DNA of 64,000 nucleotides from Actinomycetota bacterium (GTDB lineage Bacteria > Actinomycetota > Geothermincolia > Fen-727 > Anoxymicrobiaceae), in assembly GCA_018831265.1 (NCBI GenBank), contig JAHJCO010000014.1, forward strand, positions 1 to 64,000, given 5' to 3'. The position numbers were made by a program, and so were the translations under genes. Shown here piece after piece: positions 33,593 to 42,890 of this stretch. How positions within the stretch are numbered: the stretch's first letter is position 1; each line of letters opens with the position of its first letter. A model generated the notes under the pieces. It was not told where the DNA came from and made no database searches. It was given only the letters and a program-made list of their open reading frames with translations.

Positions 33593-34183
33593 TTGGCGCA
33601 CCGGCGGAACAAAGAGGAGTGCCCGACCCCCTCCCGCTCCGATGCGCAGAGCCTGCTGAACCGGATATGGGAGATCGTCGGGCTGTGGCCCAGGATAATG
33701 GACCCCCTGCTCGAACGACGCCTCGACGACTTCATCATGCGGGCGACACCCGAGGAGCTGTTCCAGGTCCAGGAGGTCATTTTCTCCGAGGCCATCCCTT
33801 TCCTCATCTCCGACGACAAGGTCCGGGCGACGATGGAGGCGTTCGACGGGCGCAGGATCGGCCTTGCGATAGACGGATGGTACAGGACCACGGTGACCCT
33901 TTGCGACTGTCGCTTCCACATAGAGACCGGCATCCGCGGCGACATCCCGGCCTTCACAGCCCGCTGCAGGCGCGACTACGCGGACGCGGTCCTCAGCCGC
34001 AAGGATCCCATCACCATGATACTGAAGGGGCGGATAAAGATATCCCGCATGCTGACCCTCATCCGCTGGTTTCTTCCCCACCTGGGCATCCTCAGGGACC
34101 GCCAGCTCTTCGACAAGTTCCTGGGGTACCAGCAGGACGTCGAGGAGGTCCTGGACGCGTGCCTCTGCGAGTTAGGGTACTAA
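33593..34183 (+). CDS. SCP2 sterol-carrier-like protein
   Basis: About 196 residues. The C-terminal part has an SCP2-like pattern: IGLAIDGWYRTTVTLCDCRF, a GDIPAFTARC segment, then MILKGRIKISRMLTL. Such domains bind lipids or acyl groups. TTG 33593 is preferred; it lies three bases after the ferredoxin stop with GAGGG upstream, so the two genes are coupled. The longer reading to 33053 is an out-of-frame shadow of the ferredoxin gene. SCP2 assignment is moderate. Confidence 0.65.
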   Translation: MAHRRNKEECPTPSRSDAQSLLNRIWEIVGLWPRIMDPLLERRLDDFIMRATPEELFQVQEVIFSEAIPFLISDDKVRATMEAFDGRRIGLAIDGWYRTTVTLCDCRFHIETGIRGDIPAFTARCRRDYADAVLSRKDPITMILKGRIKISRMLTLIRWFLPHLGILRDRQLFDKFLGYQQDVEEVLDACLCELGY

Positions 34184-34203
34184 AGGTCTAGTGCAGCGCC
34201 ATT

Positions 34204-34290
34204 GTGACTAGGCTAGGGGTCAGGCACAATTCAAGTCACACCACACAAATCGGGTGGACTTGAAGCTGACATTGAATTGAGCCTGACCCC
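34204..34290. repeat. 87-bp REPIN, family B, copy 1
   Basis: GTGACTAGG, then GGGGTCAGGCACAATTCAAG, a 40-bp centre, and the opposing arm ATTGAATTGAGCCTGACCCC. The same length and order as 37256-37342 (opposite orientation) and 42799-42885. It ends one base from the TAA of the secreted gene at 34292. Confidence 0.93.
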
Positions 34291-34291
34291 C

Positions 34292-36982
34292 TTATTGATC
34301 GGTATAACCGCCGATGGTGTCCGTGCCGGCGGCGCGGCCGGCCCAGTACATTGACCTCTCGACCACTATGCCGCCCCCCTCCAGGCAGGTTACCTCGATG
34401 GAGGCCCGGCCGCTGACCCGATCGGCCATACAATAGGTCTTTCGCGAGCCGGCCCAGATAGTGTCGGTGAAGGTACGGTTACCGGCGCCGTCAGGGGTCA
34501 GGTAGGAGACCCGCACGGTAACCGACCTCGGGTTGGGATTCTGGACCAGGGTATAGGTGTCGCAGTCGTCGGCGGCCTCCCCGTCGGGGAGGTGGAACGC
34601 CCGGTGCGGCGACGACACCCCGATCGAGTCGTGGCAGGCCTGCCCGGCCCAGGAGTCCCAGTATATCGCCCGTTCCGCAACGATCCCCGCGCTCGCGCGC
34701 ACTGCTATCGAGAAGTCCCTTCCCGGCAACACCGCTCCGACGTCTACGGTCTTCCTCGACCCGGGCGGCATGGTGAAGGTCGGCTGCTCGACCGGTCCGG
34801 AGTCCGTCATGTATGTCACGGTCACGTCGGCCGGCGATCCCCCCGGGTTCTGCACCAGCAGGAAGGTGTCAAAGCCCCAGGCGGTGGTGCCCTCGGCCAG
34901 GAAACACTCCTCCGACGGGGCCGTGGCGCCGACGGACGAATGGCCCTCGCGCCTGCCGTGCCGGTACATCGCCCTTTCGGCGATCACTCCCCGATCGGAT
35001 ACCACCCGGATGCTGGAGTTGGCTACCCCTATCTCATCGGCCATGTTGAACGAGGCGCGGGAGTCCGCCGGTATGCTCCTGCGTACCACCCGGGGCGCCG
35101 CGTCCTCGAGCATGTAGGTGATCTCGCATTCCGCCGGTCCGGGGTTGGGATTCTGGATGAGCAACCACGACTCGAAGCCCCACGCCGACGAGCCCTCCGG
35201 CAGGTACCAGGCGCTCGCCGGCGCGCGCACACCCATGCTGGAGTGCGCCCCGGGAGCGGCGGCGTCGCGGCCGGTCCAGGTCATGGTCCGGTCCACGTAG
35301 ATCGCCCGGCCGTCCAGGCACTCCACCTTCGTGGAGAAGTCCCGCTCGCCGAGGGTTTCGGCCGGGTTGATGGTGCACTGGCTCCTCGGCGGCAGTTGGA
35401 AGTCACCGCCCGGTAACGGGCCCGCATTCGTCAGGTAGGTGACCCTGGCTCCCACCTCCACCGAATTGGGGTTCTCGATGGACAGGCGCGTGGCGAACCC
35501 CCAGGCCGTGGTGCCCTCGGCCAAATACCAGGTGGAGTCATCGCTCAGGGTCCCTGTGATCCGGAGCGCTGCCGGCAGTACTGCGCACTGCCCGTCGTCG
35601 TTGACCACACGAACGTCCCAAGTGCCCGGCGAGGCATCCGTGATATCGAGCACGCATGTCAGGCGCTCAGGTGACATGACGGTAACGCCGGTGCCCGCGA
35701 TCGGGCTCTCCGCCGGCTTCTCGATGGTGACGGCCGCGCCGGGCCTGAACCCCGAGCCCCGGATCCCTGCGAGCACGGCGCCGCCGTTGGAGGCGGTCAC
35801 GGGGCTCATCGAGGTCACCCGGGGAGCCTCCTCCACCGGGCCTGTTACCCAGACCTCGGAGACGTCCATCCCGTTGCCCGCGGCAGCGTAGAGCATCCCG
35901 TCCTTCAACAAAAGCGCTTCATTGACGGCGTTTTCCTTCGAGCCGAATCCCGGCTCGTTCACCCGCGTCCAGTCCGCGAACGGCGCCCGGCCGCTGGCAG
36001 CCGTCCTGTGTATCTCGCACCCGCCGGACGGGTTGGTCGTCCCGGCGTAGAGATCACAGGAGCCGGCGCCCAGGGAGGTGATCTCCGCGTTGCCCGTGTT
36101 TCCAAGGCCGTCGATGCTCACCGGTTCCCAGTCGGTGTACGGCTGGTTGCCGGCGCCCGCGGTCCGGAGCAGTCGGCAGCCGGAGGTTCCGACGTACAGG
36201 AAGGGACCGAAGGCGGCCATCGAAGCCGCCCTTGTGGCGGTGGGGTCGCCGAATCCTCCATGGCCCACCTGCGTCCAGCAGCCGGCTTCGAGCCCGTCGA
36301 GCCTCCACACCTGGCAGCCGCCCGACGCGTTCTCTGTCCCCGCGTGGAGTCGGGAGTCGAAGACGGCCATCGCCGGGATCCCGCTGTTGGCGTGATCCCC
36401 GAATCCGGGGTGGTTGACCATGGTCCAGTCGGCCGCGCCGGGGCCGTCGTACCTGAAGACCTGGCAACCGGAGTCTCCGGATGTCCCGGCGTACAGGGTC
36501 GAGTCCAAAACGGCCATGGCGGCGATGGAATCGTTTCCGGCCTGCTGGCCCATCCGGTCGAGGCTCACCTGCCGCCAGTCCGTGAACGGCGGGCCACCCA
36601 GCGCGGACGTCCTCCATACCTCGCACCCGGTGGCCTCATTCCCGACCCCTACGTACAGGTGGGAGCCGGCTGTCGCCATGGCGGTGATGGAATCGTTCCC
36701 CCGGCCGCCGAAGCCGGGTACGTTGACAAGCTCCCAGGCCGCCCCGTCGTAGCGCCACACCTCGCCGGTGCTCCCCGTCCCCGCGTAGAGATGATCCTGG
36801 TACTCGGCCATGCACACCACGCTTGCCGGAGCGTTCTGTCTCGATACGGGGTCCGCGCCGGCTATCCTGCTCCACGTATCAGCCCTGGCGGTTCCCGCCA
36901 GCATGGGAACGGGCAGCAGGCAGACCGCGACCGCGACAACGATCCAGGCAGATATGTTGCGTTTGATGGTGCACCCAGCCAC
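34292..36982 (-). CDS. Large secreted protein: kelch-like repeats, IPT/TIG domain and four-module C-terminal cassette
   Basis: About 896 residues. A signal peptide (hydrophobic WIVVAVAVCLLPVPMLAG, cleavage near ARAD) is followed by about seven propeller-like repeats (MAVFDSRLHAGTE, then GGCQVWRLDG). One IPT/TIG-like domain begins PRVTSMSPVTASNGG. The last about 415 residues are four similar modules starting WYLAEGTTAWGFATRLSI and ending GTDTIGGYTDQ. Exported and probably surface-associated or adhesive; no enzyme motif is seen. GTG 36982 is preferred to GTG 36991, as GAAGGG is then well spaced. Confidence 0.83.
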   Translation of the reverse strand: MAGCTIKRNISAWIVVAVAVCLLPVPMLAGTARADTWSRIAGADPVSRQNAPASVVCMAEYQDHLYAGTGSTGEVWRYDGAAWELVNVPGFGGRGNDSITAMATAGSHLYVGVGNEATGCEVWRTSALGGPPFTDWRQVSLDRMGQQAGNDSIAAMAVLDSTLYAGTSGDSGCQVFRYDGPGAADWTMVNHPGFGDHANSGIPAMAVFDSRLHAGTENASGGCQVWRLDGLEAGCWTQVGHGGFGDPTATRAASMAAFGPFLYVGTSGCRLLRTAGAGNQPYTDWEPVSIDGLGNTGNAEITSLGAGSCDLYAGTTNPSGGCEIHRTAASGRAPFADWTRVNEPGFGSKENAVNEALLLKDGMLYAAAGNGMDVSEVWVTGPVEEAPRVTSMSPVTASNGGAVLAGIRGSGFRPGAAVTIEKPAESPIAGTGVTVMSPERLTCVLDITDASPGTWDVRVVNDDGQCAVLPAALRITGTLSDDSTWYLAEGTTAWGFATRLSIENPNSVEVGARVTYLTNAGPLPGGDFQLPPRSQCTINPAETLGERDFSTKVECLDGRAIYVDRTMTWTGRDAAAPGAHSSMGVRAPASAWYLPEGSSAWGFESWLLIQNPNPGPAECEITYMLEDAAPRVVRRSIPADSRASFNMADEIGVANSSIRVVSDRGVIAERAMYRHGRREGHSSVGATAPSEECFLAEGTTAWGFDTFLLVQNPGGSPADVTVTYMTDSGPVEQPTFTMPPGSRKTVDVGAVLPGRDFSIAVRASAGIVAERAIYWDSWAGQACHDSIGVSSPHRAFHLPDGEAADDCDTYTLVQNPNPRSVTVRVSYLTPDGAGNRTFTDTIWAGSRKTYCMADRVSGRASIEVTCLEGGGIVVERSMYWAGRAAGTDTIGGYTDQ

Positions 36983-37138
36983 GTTGCTCACCCTTCAAGC
37001 AGATCCGCAGACTCTCTCTATTGTTAACGGCTGATATGGCGGCGGCGCCAAGTCGGATGATATGCGGAATTCCCGGTAACCTTTCGGCGGGACATCCACA
37101 GCGTAGAACCCTATGGTCTGTAGGAGGATTACCTACGA

Positions 37139-37204
37139 TCGGGGCACTTCGTTCCCCCAGTCGGGGCATTTCGTTCCCGGATACGATCGTTTCGTTCCCG
37201 GACG
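37139..37204. repeat. Three imperfect 22-bp direct repeats
   Basis: Three head-to-tail units with the core TTCGTTCCC, two beginning TCGGGGCA. They lie in the gene-free stretch 36983-37453 upstream of the secreted gene at 34292. Candidate regulator-binding array; no ORF is supported here. Confidence 0.55.
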
Positions 37205-37255
37205 TGCGAGGCGGGATTCCGACTGCTTACCCGCATGGAGGACGTGACCGAGATT

Positions 37256-37342
37256 GGGGTCAGGCTCAATTCAATGTCAGCTTCAATGCTAGACAACCTG
37301 TACGGTGTGACTTGAATTGTGCCTGACCCCTGCCCTAGTCAC
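37256..37342. repeat. 87-bp REPIN, family B, copy 2 (inverted)
   Basis: Same element as 34204-34290 in opposite orientation, beginning GGGGTCAGGCTCAATTCAAT and ending CCTAGTCAC. Lies downstream of the giant gene at 37454. Confidence 0.93.
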
Positions 37343-37395
37343 ATTGTGGCTGATCAAAAAGGCATTGAGAGATCAACCCGCACGACTAGTATGAT

Positions 37396-37423
37396 GTGAA
37401 TAGAATTGTGCCTGACCCCTATC
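37396..37423. repeat. Family B half-element
   Basis: GTGAATAGAATTGTGCCTGA followed by CCCCTATC: a single arm of the 87-bp REPIN, 31 bases before the stop of the giant secreted gene. Confidence 0.7.
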
Positions 37424-37453
37424 TGGGTGCGGCTCGGGGATTGCCGCGTCGAG

Positions 37454-40400
37454 TCAGTCGCTGTAGGCGCCGACAGTGCCGGTGCCCGCGCCCCTGTCGT
37501 TCCAGTACATGGCCCTCTCGGCCATCACCTTCCTCCCCGGGGTGCGGGAGCGGACCAGGATCGAGGCCCGGTCTTCTGGGATGTAGTCGGCCATCTCGAA
37601 GGTGGCCCGCGAGTTCGCGGGGATGGTGGCTATCAGGCTCACGTTGAACTGCCCGCCGGCGGTCAGGAAGGTTATCTCCACCTGCACGTCGTCCGGGTTC
37701 GGGTTCGCCACCAGCAGGTACGTCTCGCGCCCGTCGCTCGTCTGACCGTCGGGGAGGGTGAACTCCGCGTGGGGCGCCGACAGCCCGATCGAGGCGTGGC
37801 AGGCCTGCCCGGTCCCATTGTTCCAGTACACCGCGCGCTCGGCTACTATCGCCCGGTCGGACGCGACCCTTGTGGAGAAATCGGTCTGCGGCAACGCGTC
37901 GTTGACCAGTATCGTCCTCCGCGAGTCGGGCGGCATCACGAACGGCTCCTGAGGCACAGGCCCTGTGGAGGTGAGGTAGGTCACGGTGACGTTCGCGTCC
38001 GTGTCGTTGGGGTTCTGCACCAGGATGTAGGACTCGAAGCCGTGGGCGGTGGTGCCCTCGGGCAGGTAGGAGCCCCCCTGCCCGGCGCCTGCCGAGGCCG
38101 AGTAGTAGATGAGCGCGGAAGCGGTCACGCCCACCGAGCAGCTTCCCTCCCGGCGATCGTTCCGGTACATGCTGCGCTCGGCTACGACCGCGACGTCCGA
38201 ATCGACACGTATGGACGAGTTCCTCTCCCCTATGTCGTCCCCCATCGAGTACGAGCACCTGGACAGGGGCGGCACGACCTCGCGCACCGTGGTCGGTTTC
38301 CACCCTTCCATCATGTAGGTGAGGTCGACCGTCGCGGGTGCCGGGCTGGGGTTGAAGACGAGCACCCACGTCTCGAACCCGAAGGCCGAACACCCCTCGG
38401 CCATGTACCACGTCTTCGAGGGAGCCGCGATGCCGATCGAGCAATGCCCCTCCGGCGAGGGCGCTCCAGGCCCCGTCCAGGACATGGTCCGGTCCACGGC
38501 GATGGTCTGCCCCTGCAGGCACTCGACCTTCGTGGCGAAGTCGGCCGCGCCGATGGTCTCCGCCGGGTCGAGGGTCACCTGGCTGAGGGCGGGAAGGCCG
38601 GCCATGACCTCCGCGCTGGTCCCGTCGGCCAGGAAGTAGGTGACGCGGGCGTTGAGATCCTGGTCGTTGGGGTTTTCGATCGAGATGTAGGTTGTGAAGC
38701 CGTGGTCGGTCGAGCCCTCGGCGAGGTACCAGTCGGGGCACGTCACCGTGAAGTAGCGGTCGCTGTTGGAGTTACCGCCCTCCGTGCGGACCACCACCGC
38801 CCCGGTGGTCGCCCCATCCGGCACCACGAGCACGATGGTATCGTCCGACCATGAGAGGTAGTCCGTCGCGGGCACCCCGTTGAAGGTCACGACCGACGTC
38901 CCCCGCAATGCCCCGAACCCTCTGCCCTTCACGGTGACGGTCTCCCCGGGTATCCCCGACGAGGGGGTCACCGAAGCGATTATCGGCTCGTCCGGCGGCT
39001 CCGGCAGCACCGTGAACGCGTCCGGAAGGGTGTCGAACTTGCCGTCATCCTCATGCGACAGCAGGAGCGTCCAGCCCGACCCCGACGGCGCGGTCGTGAA
39101 GCTCAAGTCGCAGAGTACCGAGTTCGGCGACACCCACCGGATGTTGGTGGCCCAGACGGTGCTGGACCCCCTGTACAGCTTTATCGACATCGGGACGTCC
39201 CGGAACGCTGAACCTGAGACGGTCGCGTCGTGGAGCATGTCGCCCTCGCATGCGGTGTCCGGGCTTATGCCTGTTACCACGGGGGGCGGGTACTGGACGG
39301 AGAATCCGTCGGGCAGGGTGCCGCTCTTGAGGTCGTCGTTGGTGACGGTGACGTCCCAGAATCCGGTGGCCGCATCCGTGATGTTGAAGTCGCAGGTGAT
39401 CTGGTTGGCCGAGACCACCACCACGCTCGCGGCGTCTATGTCGGGCTGGCCGGGCCTGGACAGCTTCACCGTGGCGCCCGCGCGGAAGTTGGTGCCGGCC
39501 AGGTCGGTGATGCTCACCGGGGCGTCGTTGTTGGCGGCGCTTGGGTCTATCGAGGTCACGGTGGGGGCCTCGAAGGTGACGGTGAAGCCGGCGGGCAGGG
39601 TGTCGCTCTTGGTGTCGTCGTTGGTCACGGTCACGTCCCAGTCCCCGCATGCCGCGCCGGTGAGGTCGAAGTCGCAGGTGATCCTCACGCCCGAGACCAC
39701 CACTACGTTGGTGGCGGGGATGTCGGGCTGGCCGCCCATGGAGAGGGTGGCGCCCGCGCCGGTGCGGAAGCCCGAGCCCGCCAGGTTGGTTATGTGGACC
39801 ACCCCGTCGTTGTTGGCGGACGCCGGGGTGATCGAGACCACGGTGGGCGGCGGGTACTCCACGGTGAAGGCGTCGTCCAGGGTGGAGCTCTTGGAATCGT
39901 CGTTGTGCTGGAAGAATACGTCCCAGTCGGATGCGGGGGTGGCTCCCGCGGGGACCGCGAAGTCACAGGTGACCTGGTTGGGCGACACCCAGGCGAGGTT
40001 GGTGCCCGGTATGGTCTCCGCACCGCGCCGGAGCTGGATGGTGGCCGACACGTTGCGGAAGGCGGAGCCGGTGACCGAGACGCCGGTCAGGGTCTGGCCC
40101 TGGTCGGCGGTGTCCGGGCTTATGCCTGTTACCACGGGGGGCGGGTACTGGACGGAGAATCCGTCGGGCAGGGTGCCGCTCTTGAGGTCGTCGTCATTCG
40201 TCACCACGACGTCCCAGTCGTCGGCCACAGCGGCCCCCGCGGGTATCGTGATGTCGCATGTCACCTCGGTCGAGGACACCCGGTTCACGTTGGCGGCGGT
40301 GATCGTATCGGCCCCCCGTTCCAGCGTGACGGTCATCGCCACGTCGCGGAACTCCGCGCCGGTGATCGAAACACCGATGAGGGCCTGCCCCTGGTTGCCG

Positions 40401-42637
40401 CTATCAGGGTTCATCGCGGTCACTACCGGGGCTGGGTACTCGAAGCCGGCCAGGTAGGTGCGCTCCAGCCCGCCCACCATGGTGAACGCCCCGCCGAGGT
40501 ACGTCTTTGACCCCACCGCGATGGCGCTGACGTAGGTGTTGGTGTTGGGCTCGAAGCCGTTGGCGCTTCCCGACGAAGCGTCGAGCGCGGCCGAGAAGTT
40601 CCTCGACTGGCCACCGATGGAGCTGAAGGACCCGCCCGCGTACACCAGGTCGCCCGCGACGGTCAGTACGTACACCGTCGCGTTGGCGTCCGGGTCCCAG
40701 CCCGTGGCGAGGCCGGTGGCCGCGCTCAGGGCGGCGATGCGGTTTCGCGCCTGCCCGCCGATGGTGGTGAACGCGCCTCCCGCGTAGATTGTGGTGCCGT
40801 CGGGACTGACCGCGAGCGTGCTCAGCGTGCTGTTGGAGTTGGGGTTCCAGCCCGTGGCCAGACCGGTTGCCGCGCTCAGGGCGGCTATGCGGTATCGTGA
40901 CTGCCCGCCGATGGTGGTGAACGACCCGCCCGCGTAGACGGTCGATGCGTCCGGGCTCAGGGCCAGCGCGCTGACGGTGCTGTTGGAGTTGGGGTTCCAG
41001 CCCGTGGCCAGACCGGTGGCCGCGCTCAGTGCCGCGATGCGGTACCTGGTCTGCCCACCGATGCTGGTGAACGCCCCTCCCGCGTATACGGTCGCCCCGT
41101 CGGTACTGATACCCAGGGCATACAGATTGCTGCTCGCGCTCGGGTTCCAGCCTGTCGAGAGACCGGTGGTCGCGCTGAGGGCGGCGACGCGGTTGCGCGC
41201 CTGGCCCCCGATGCTGGTGAAGGCTCCGCCCGCGTACACAGTGGCCCCGTCGGGGCTCGTCTTTATCGTATAGACACTGCCGTTCGCGCTCGGGTTCCAC
41301 GATGTGCCCTCTCCGGTGGCGGTATCGAGCGCGGCTATCCTGTTCCTGGCCAGCCTGCCGATGCTGATGAAAGATCCGCCGGCGAATATGTTGGTCCCGC
41401 TCAGGGCCATTACGCTCACGGCCGCGCTTGCGTTCGGATCCCAGGAAGTGGCGAGCCCCGTGACCGCCGACAGCGCCGCGATGTAGTTCCGGGTCGCCCC
41501 GCCGACCGTGGTGAAGGACCCCGACACGTACACAATCGACTCGTCCCCGCTCAGCATCACCCAGCTGACCGTGCTGTTCGCGTTGGGGTTCCACACCGTG
41601 GCGAGTCCGGTGCCGGAGTCCACCGCCGCTATGCGGTTGCGGGCCTGACCCCCGATGTTGGTGAAGGCTCCGCCCGCGTACACAGTGGCGCCGCTCGCGG
41701 TGACGGCCAGCATGTTGACAGCCCCGTTACCGTTGGGGTTCCACGCGGTCGGCAGCCCGGTGGCGGTGCTTATCGCCGCGAGGTACGGATGTGCGACCGC
41801 GTTCACGGTCGTGAACGCGCCCCCGGCGTAGATGAGTGATTCCCCTGGACCGAATCTCAGTGCATAGACCGTGCTGCTGGCGTTCGGGTTGAACGCGGTG
41901 GCTAGCCCCGTGGTCGTGCTGAGCGCGGCGACGCGGTTCCGCGACTGGCCCCCGATGCTGGTGAACGTGCCGCCCGCGTACAGGGTCGTCCCGTCCGCGC
42001 TCAACTGCTGTGTATATACGGTGCTGTTGGGAGCGGGGTTCCACCCGGTCGCGTTGCCGCTGACGGTACTCAGGGCCGCCAGGCGGTTCCGCGTCTGCCC
42101 GCCCACGAACGTGAACGAGCCCCCCACGTATAGCGTCGTACCATTCAGACTGAGCGACTGGACGGTGCTGTTGGCGTTGGGGTTCCAGGAGTCCACAGCG
42201 CCGCTGGCGGTCACGTGGGCCAGCCTGTTGCGCGCAGTAGAGCCCAGCATCGTGAAATTGCCGCCCACGTACCAGCCGCCGGACCCGTCCGGTACTACCG
42301 CGGTGATGGTACTGTTCGCCCGCGGGATGACCGTTGCCGCGCCGGTTGCCGCGTCCAGCACCGCCCCGCGCCCGGTGTACGGACCGATGGCGGTGAAGTC
42401 GCCGCCGACGTAGGTGACGTCGCCGGCGTTCAGCGCCGTACGCACAAGGCCGTTGGCCATCCAGCAGGTGTCGCAGAAGACGGGTACCTGTGCGTGAGCG
42501 GTGGGCGGCATTCCGAAACCGCCGGCCAGCACGCTCAGTGCGAGCGCCGCCAGCGCCGGGAGGACAGCTATTCTATTCTTCGAGCGTTGCCGCGACGGTC
42601 CCAGCCCACCCGCGCGAACGTTCACACGGATTCCCAT
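37454..42637 (-). CDS. Giant secreted protein: 14 propeller-type repeats, six IPT/TIG-like domains, four-module C-terminal cassette
   Basis: About 1727 residues. Signal peptide ends near PPTAHAQ. Fourteen about-50-residue repeats follow, each with a Y-A/V-GG-x-F core (YAGGAFTSIGGQ, then RNRVAALSATTGLSTGWNP). Next are six roughly 95-residue Ig-like IPT/TIG domains (PPVVTGISPDT type) and four C-terminal modules (WYLAEGSTDHGFTTYISI to GTGTVGAYSD) matching those of the genes at 34292 and 42891. A surface or matrix protein is likely. No LPxTG or membrane anchor is seen at the end. ATG 42637 has GGGAG eight bases upstream. Confidence 0.87.
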   Translation of the reverse strand: MGIRVNVRAGGLGPSRQRSKNRIAVLPALAALALSVLAGGFGMPPTAHAQVPVFCDTCWMANGLVRTALNAGDVTYVGGDFTAIGPYTGRGAVLDAATGAATVIPRANSTITAVVPDGSGGWYVGGNFTMLGSTARNRLAHVTASGAVDSWNPNANSTVQSLSLNGTTLYVGGSFTFVGGQTRNRLAALSTVSGNATGWNPAPNSTVYTQQLSADGTTLYAGGTFTSIGGQSRNRVAALSTTTGLATAFNPNASSTVYALRFGPGESLIYAGGAFTTVNAVAHPYLAAISTATGLPTAWNPNGNGAVNMLAVTASGATVYAGGAFTNIGGQARNRIAAVDSGTGLATVWNPNANSTVSWVMLSGDESIVYVSGSFTTVGGATRNYIAALSAVTGLATSWDPNASAAVSVMALSGTNIFAGGSFISIGRLARNRIAALDTATGEGTSWNPSANGSVYTIKTSPDGATVYAGGAFTSIGGQARNRVAALSATTGLSTGWNPSASSNLYALGISTDGATVYAGGAFTSIGGQTRYRIAALSAATGLATGWNPNSNSTVSALALSPDASTVYAGGSFTTIGGQSRYRIAALSAATGLATGWNPNSNSTLSTLAVSPDGTTIYAGGAFTTIGGQARNRIAALSAATGLATGWDPDANATVYVLTVAGDLVYAGGSFSSIGGQSRNFSAALDASSGSANGFEPNTNTYVSAIAVGSKTYLGGAFTMVGGLERTYLAGFEYPAPVVTAMNPDSGNQGQALIGVSITGAEFRDVAMTVTLERGADTITAANVNRVSSTEVTCDITIPAGAAVADDWDVVVTNDDDLKSGTLPDGFSVQYPPPVVTGISPDTADQGQTLTGVSVTGSAFRNVSATIQLRRGAETIPGTNLAWVSPNQVTCDFAVPAGATPASDWDVFFQHNDDSKSSTLDDAFTVEYPPPTVVSITPASANNDGVVHITNLAGSGFRTGAGATLSMGGQPDIPATNVVVVSGVRITCDFDLTGAACGDWDVTVTNDDTKSDTLPAGFTVTFEAPTVTSIDPSAANNDAPVSITDLAGTNFRAGATVKLSRPGQPDIDAASVVVVSANQITCDFNITDAATGFWDVTVTNDDLKSGTLPDGFSVQYPPPVVTGISPDTACEGDMLHDATVSGSAFRDVPMSIKLYRGSSTVWATNIRWVSPNSVLCDLSFTTAPSGSGWTLLLSHEDDGKFDTLPDAFTVLPEPPDEPIIASVTPSSGIPGETVTVKGRGFGALRGTSVVTFNGVPATDYLSWSDDTIVLVVPDGATTGAVVVRTEGGNSNSDRYFTVTCPDWYLAEGSTDHGFTTYISIENPNDQDLNARVTYFLADGTSAEVMAGLPALSQVTLDPAETIGAADFATKVECLQGQTIAVDRTMSWTGPGAPSPEGHCSIGIAAPSKTWYMAEGCSAFGFETWVLVFNPSPAPATVDLTYMMEGWKPTTVREVVPPLSRCSYSMGDDIGERNSSIRVDSDVAVVAERSMYRNDRREGSCSVGVTASALIYYSASAGAGQGGSYLPEGTTAHGFESYILVQNPNDTDANVTVTYLTSTGPVPQEPFVMPPDSRRTILVNDALPQTDFSTRVASDRAIVAERAVYWNNGTGQACHASIGLSAPHAEFTLPDGQTSDGRETYLLVANPNPDDVQVEITFLTAGGQFNVSLIATIPANSRATFEMADYIPEDRASILVRSRTPGRKVMAERAMYWNDRGAGTGTVGAYSD
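40730..41290 (-). repeat. Intragenic 150-bp tandem repeats
   Basis: Within the giant gene, consecutive repeat units are nearly identical at DNA level, for instance GCTGTTGGAGTTGGGGTTCC recurs exactly 150 bp apart (40830 and 40980). This points to recent expansion of the propeller array. Confidence 0.75.
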
Positions 42638-42798
42638 AACAGGGAACTCCCGCGGCCAGAGAACCACACCGCACTGAAAAGCGCGGCGCGGGCTGTTCGG
42701 TCAGCCTCAACGAGGCCTTCTATTATTGTAACGTTCTTACCTTCGAAGGGTTACTAATGATGGTCAACCACAGTTCACCTACCTTGAGCGGCCACAAA

Positions 42799-42885
42799 GT
42801 GACTAGGCCTGGGGTCAGGCACGATTCAAGTCACACCACACAGGTCGTCCGGCCCTGAAGCTGACATTGAATCGAGCCTGACCCC
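42799..42885. repeat. 87-bp REPIN, family B, copy 3
   Basis: Same length and arms as 34204-34290 (GTGACTAGG, GGGGTCAGGCAC, GAGCCTGACCCC), with several changes in the centre. Lies five bases from the stop of the secreted gene at 42891. Confidence 0.93.
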
Positions 42886-42890
42886 GTTTC

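Noticed and set aside
37021..37326. 101-residue ORF in the intergenic stretch
   Set aside because: It covers the direct repeats and a REPIN, lacks a ribosome binding site and has no coding bias.
37419..38741. 440-residue reading frame inside the giant secreted gene
   Set aside because: A shadow frame of the repeat-rich gene with Arg/Gly/His bias and no domain.
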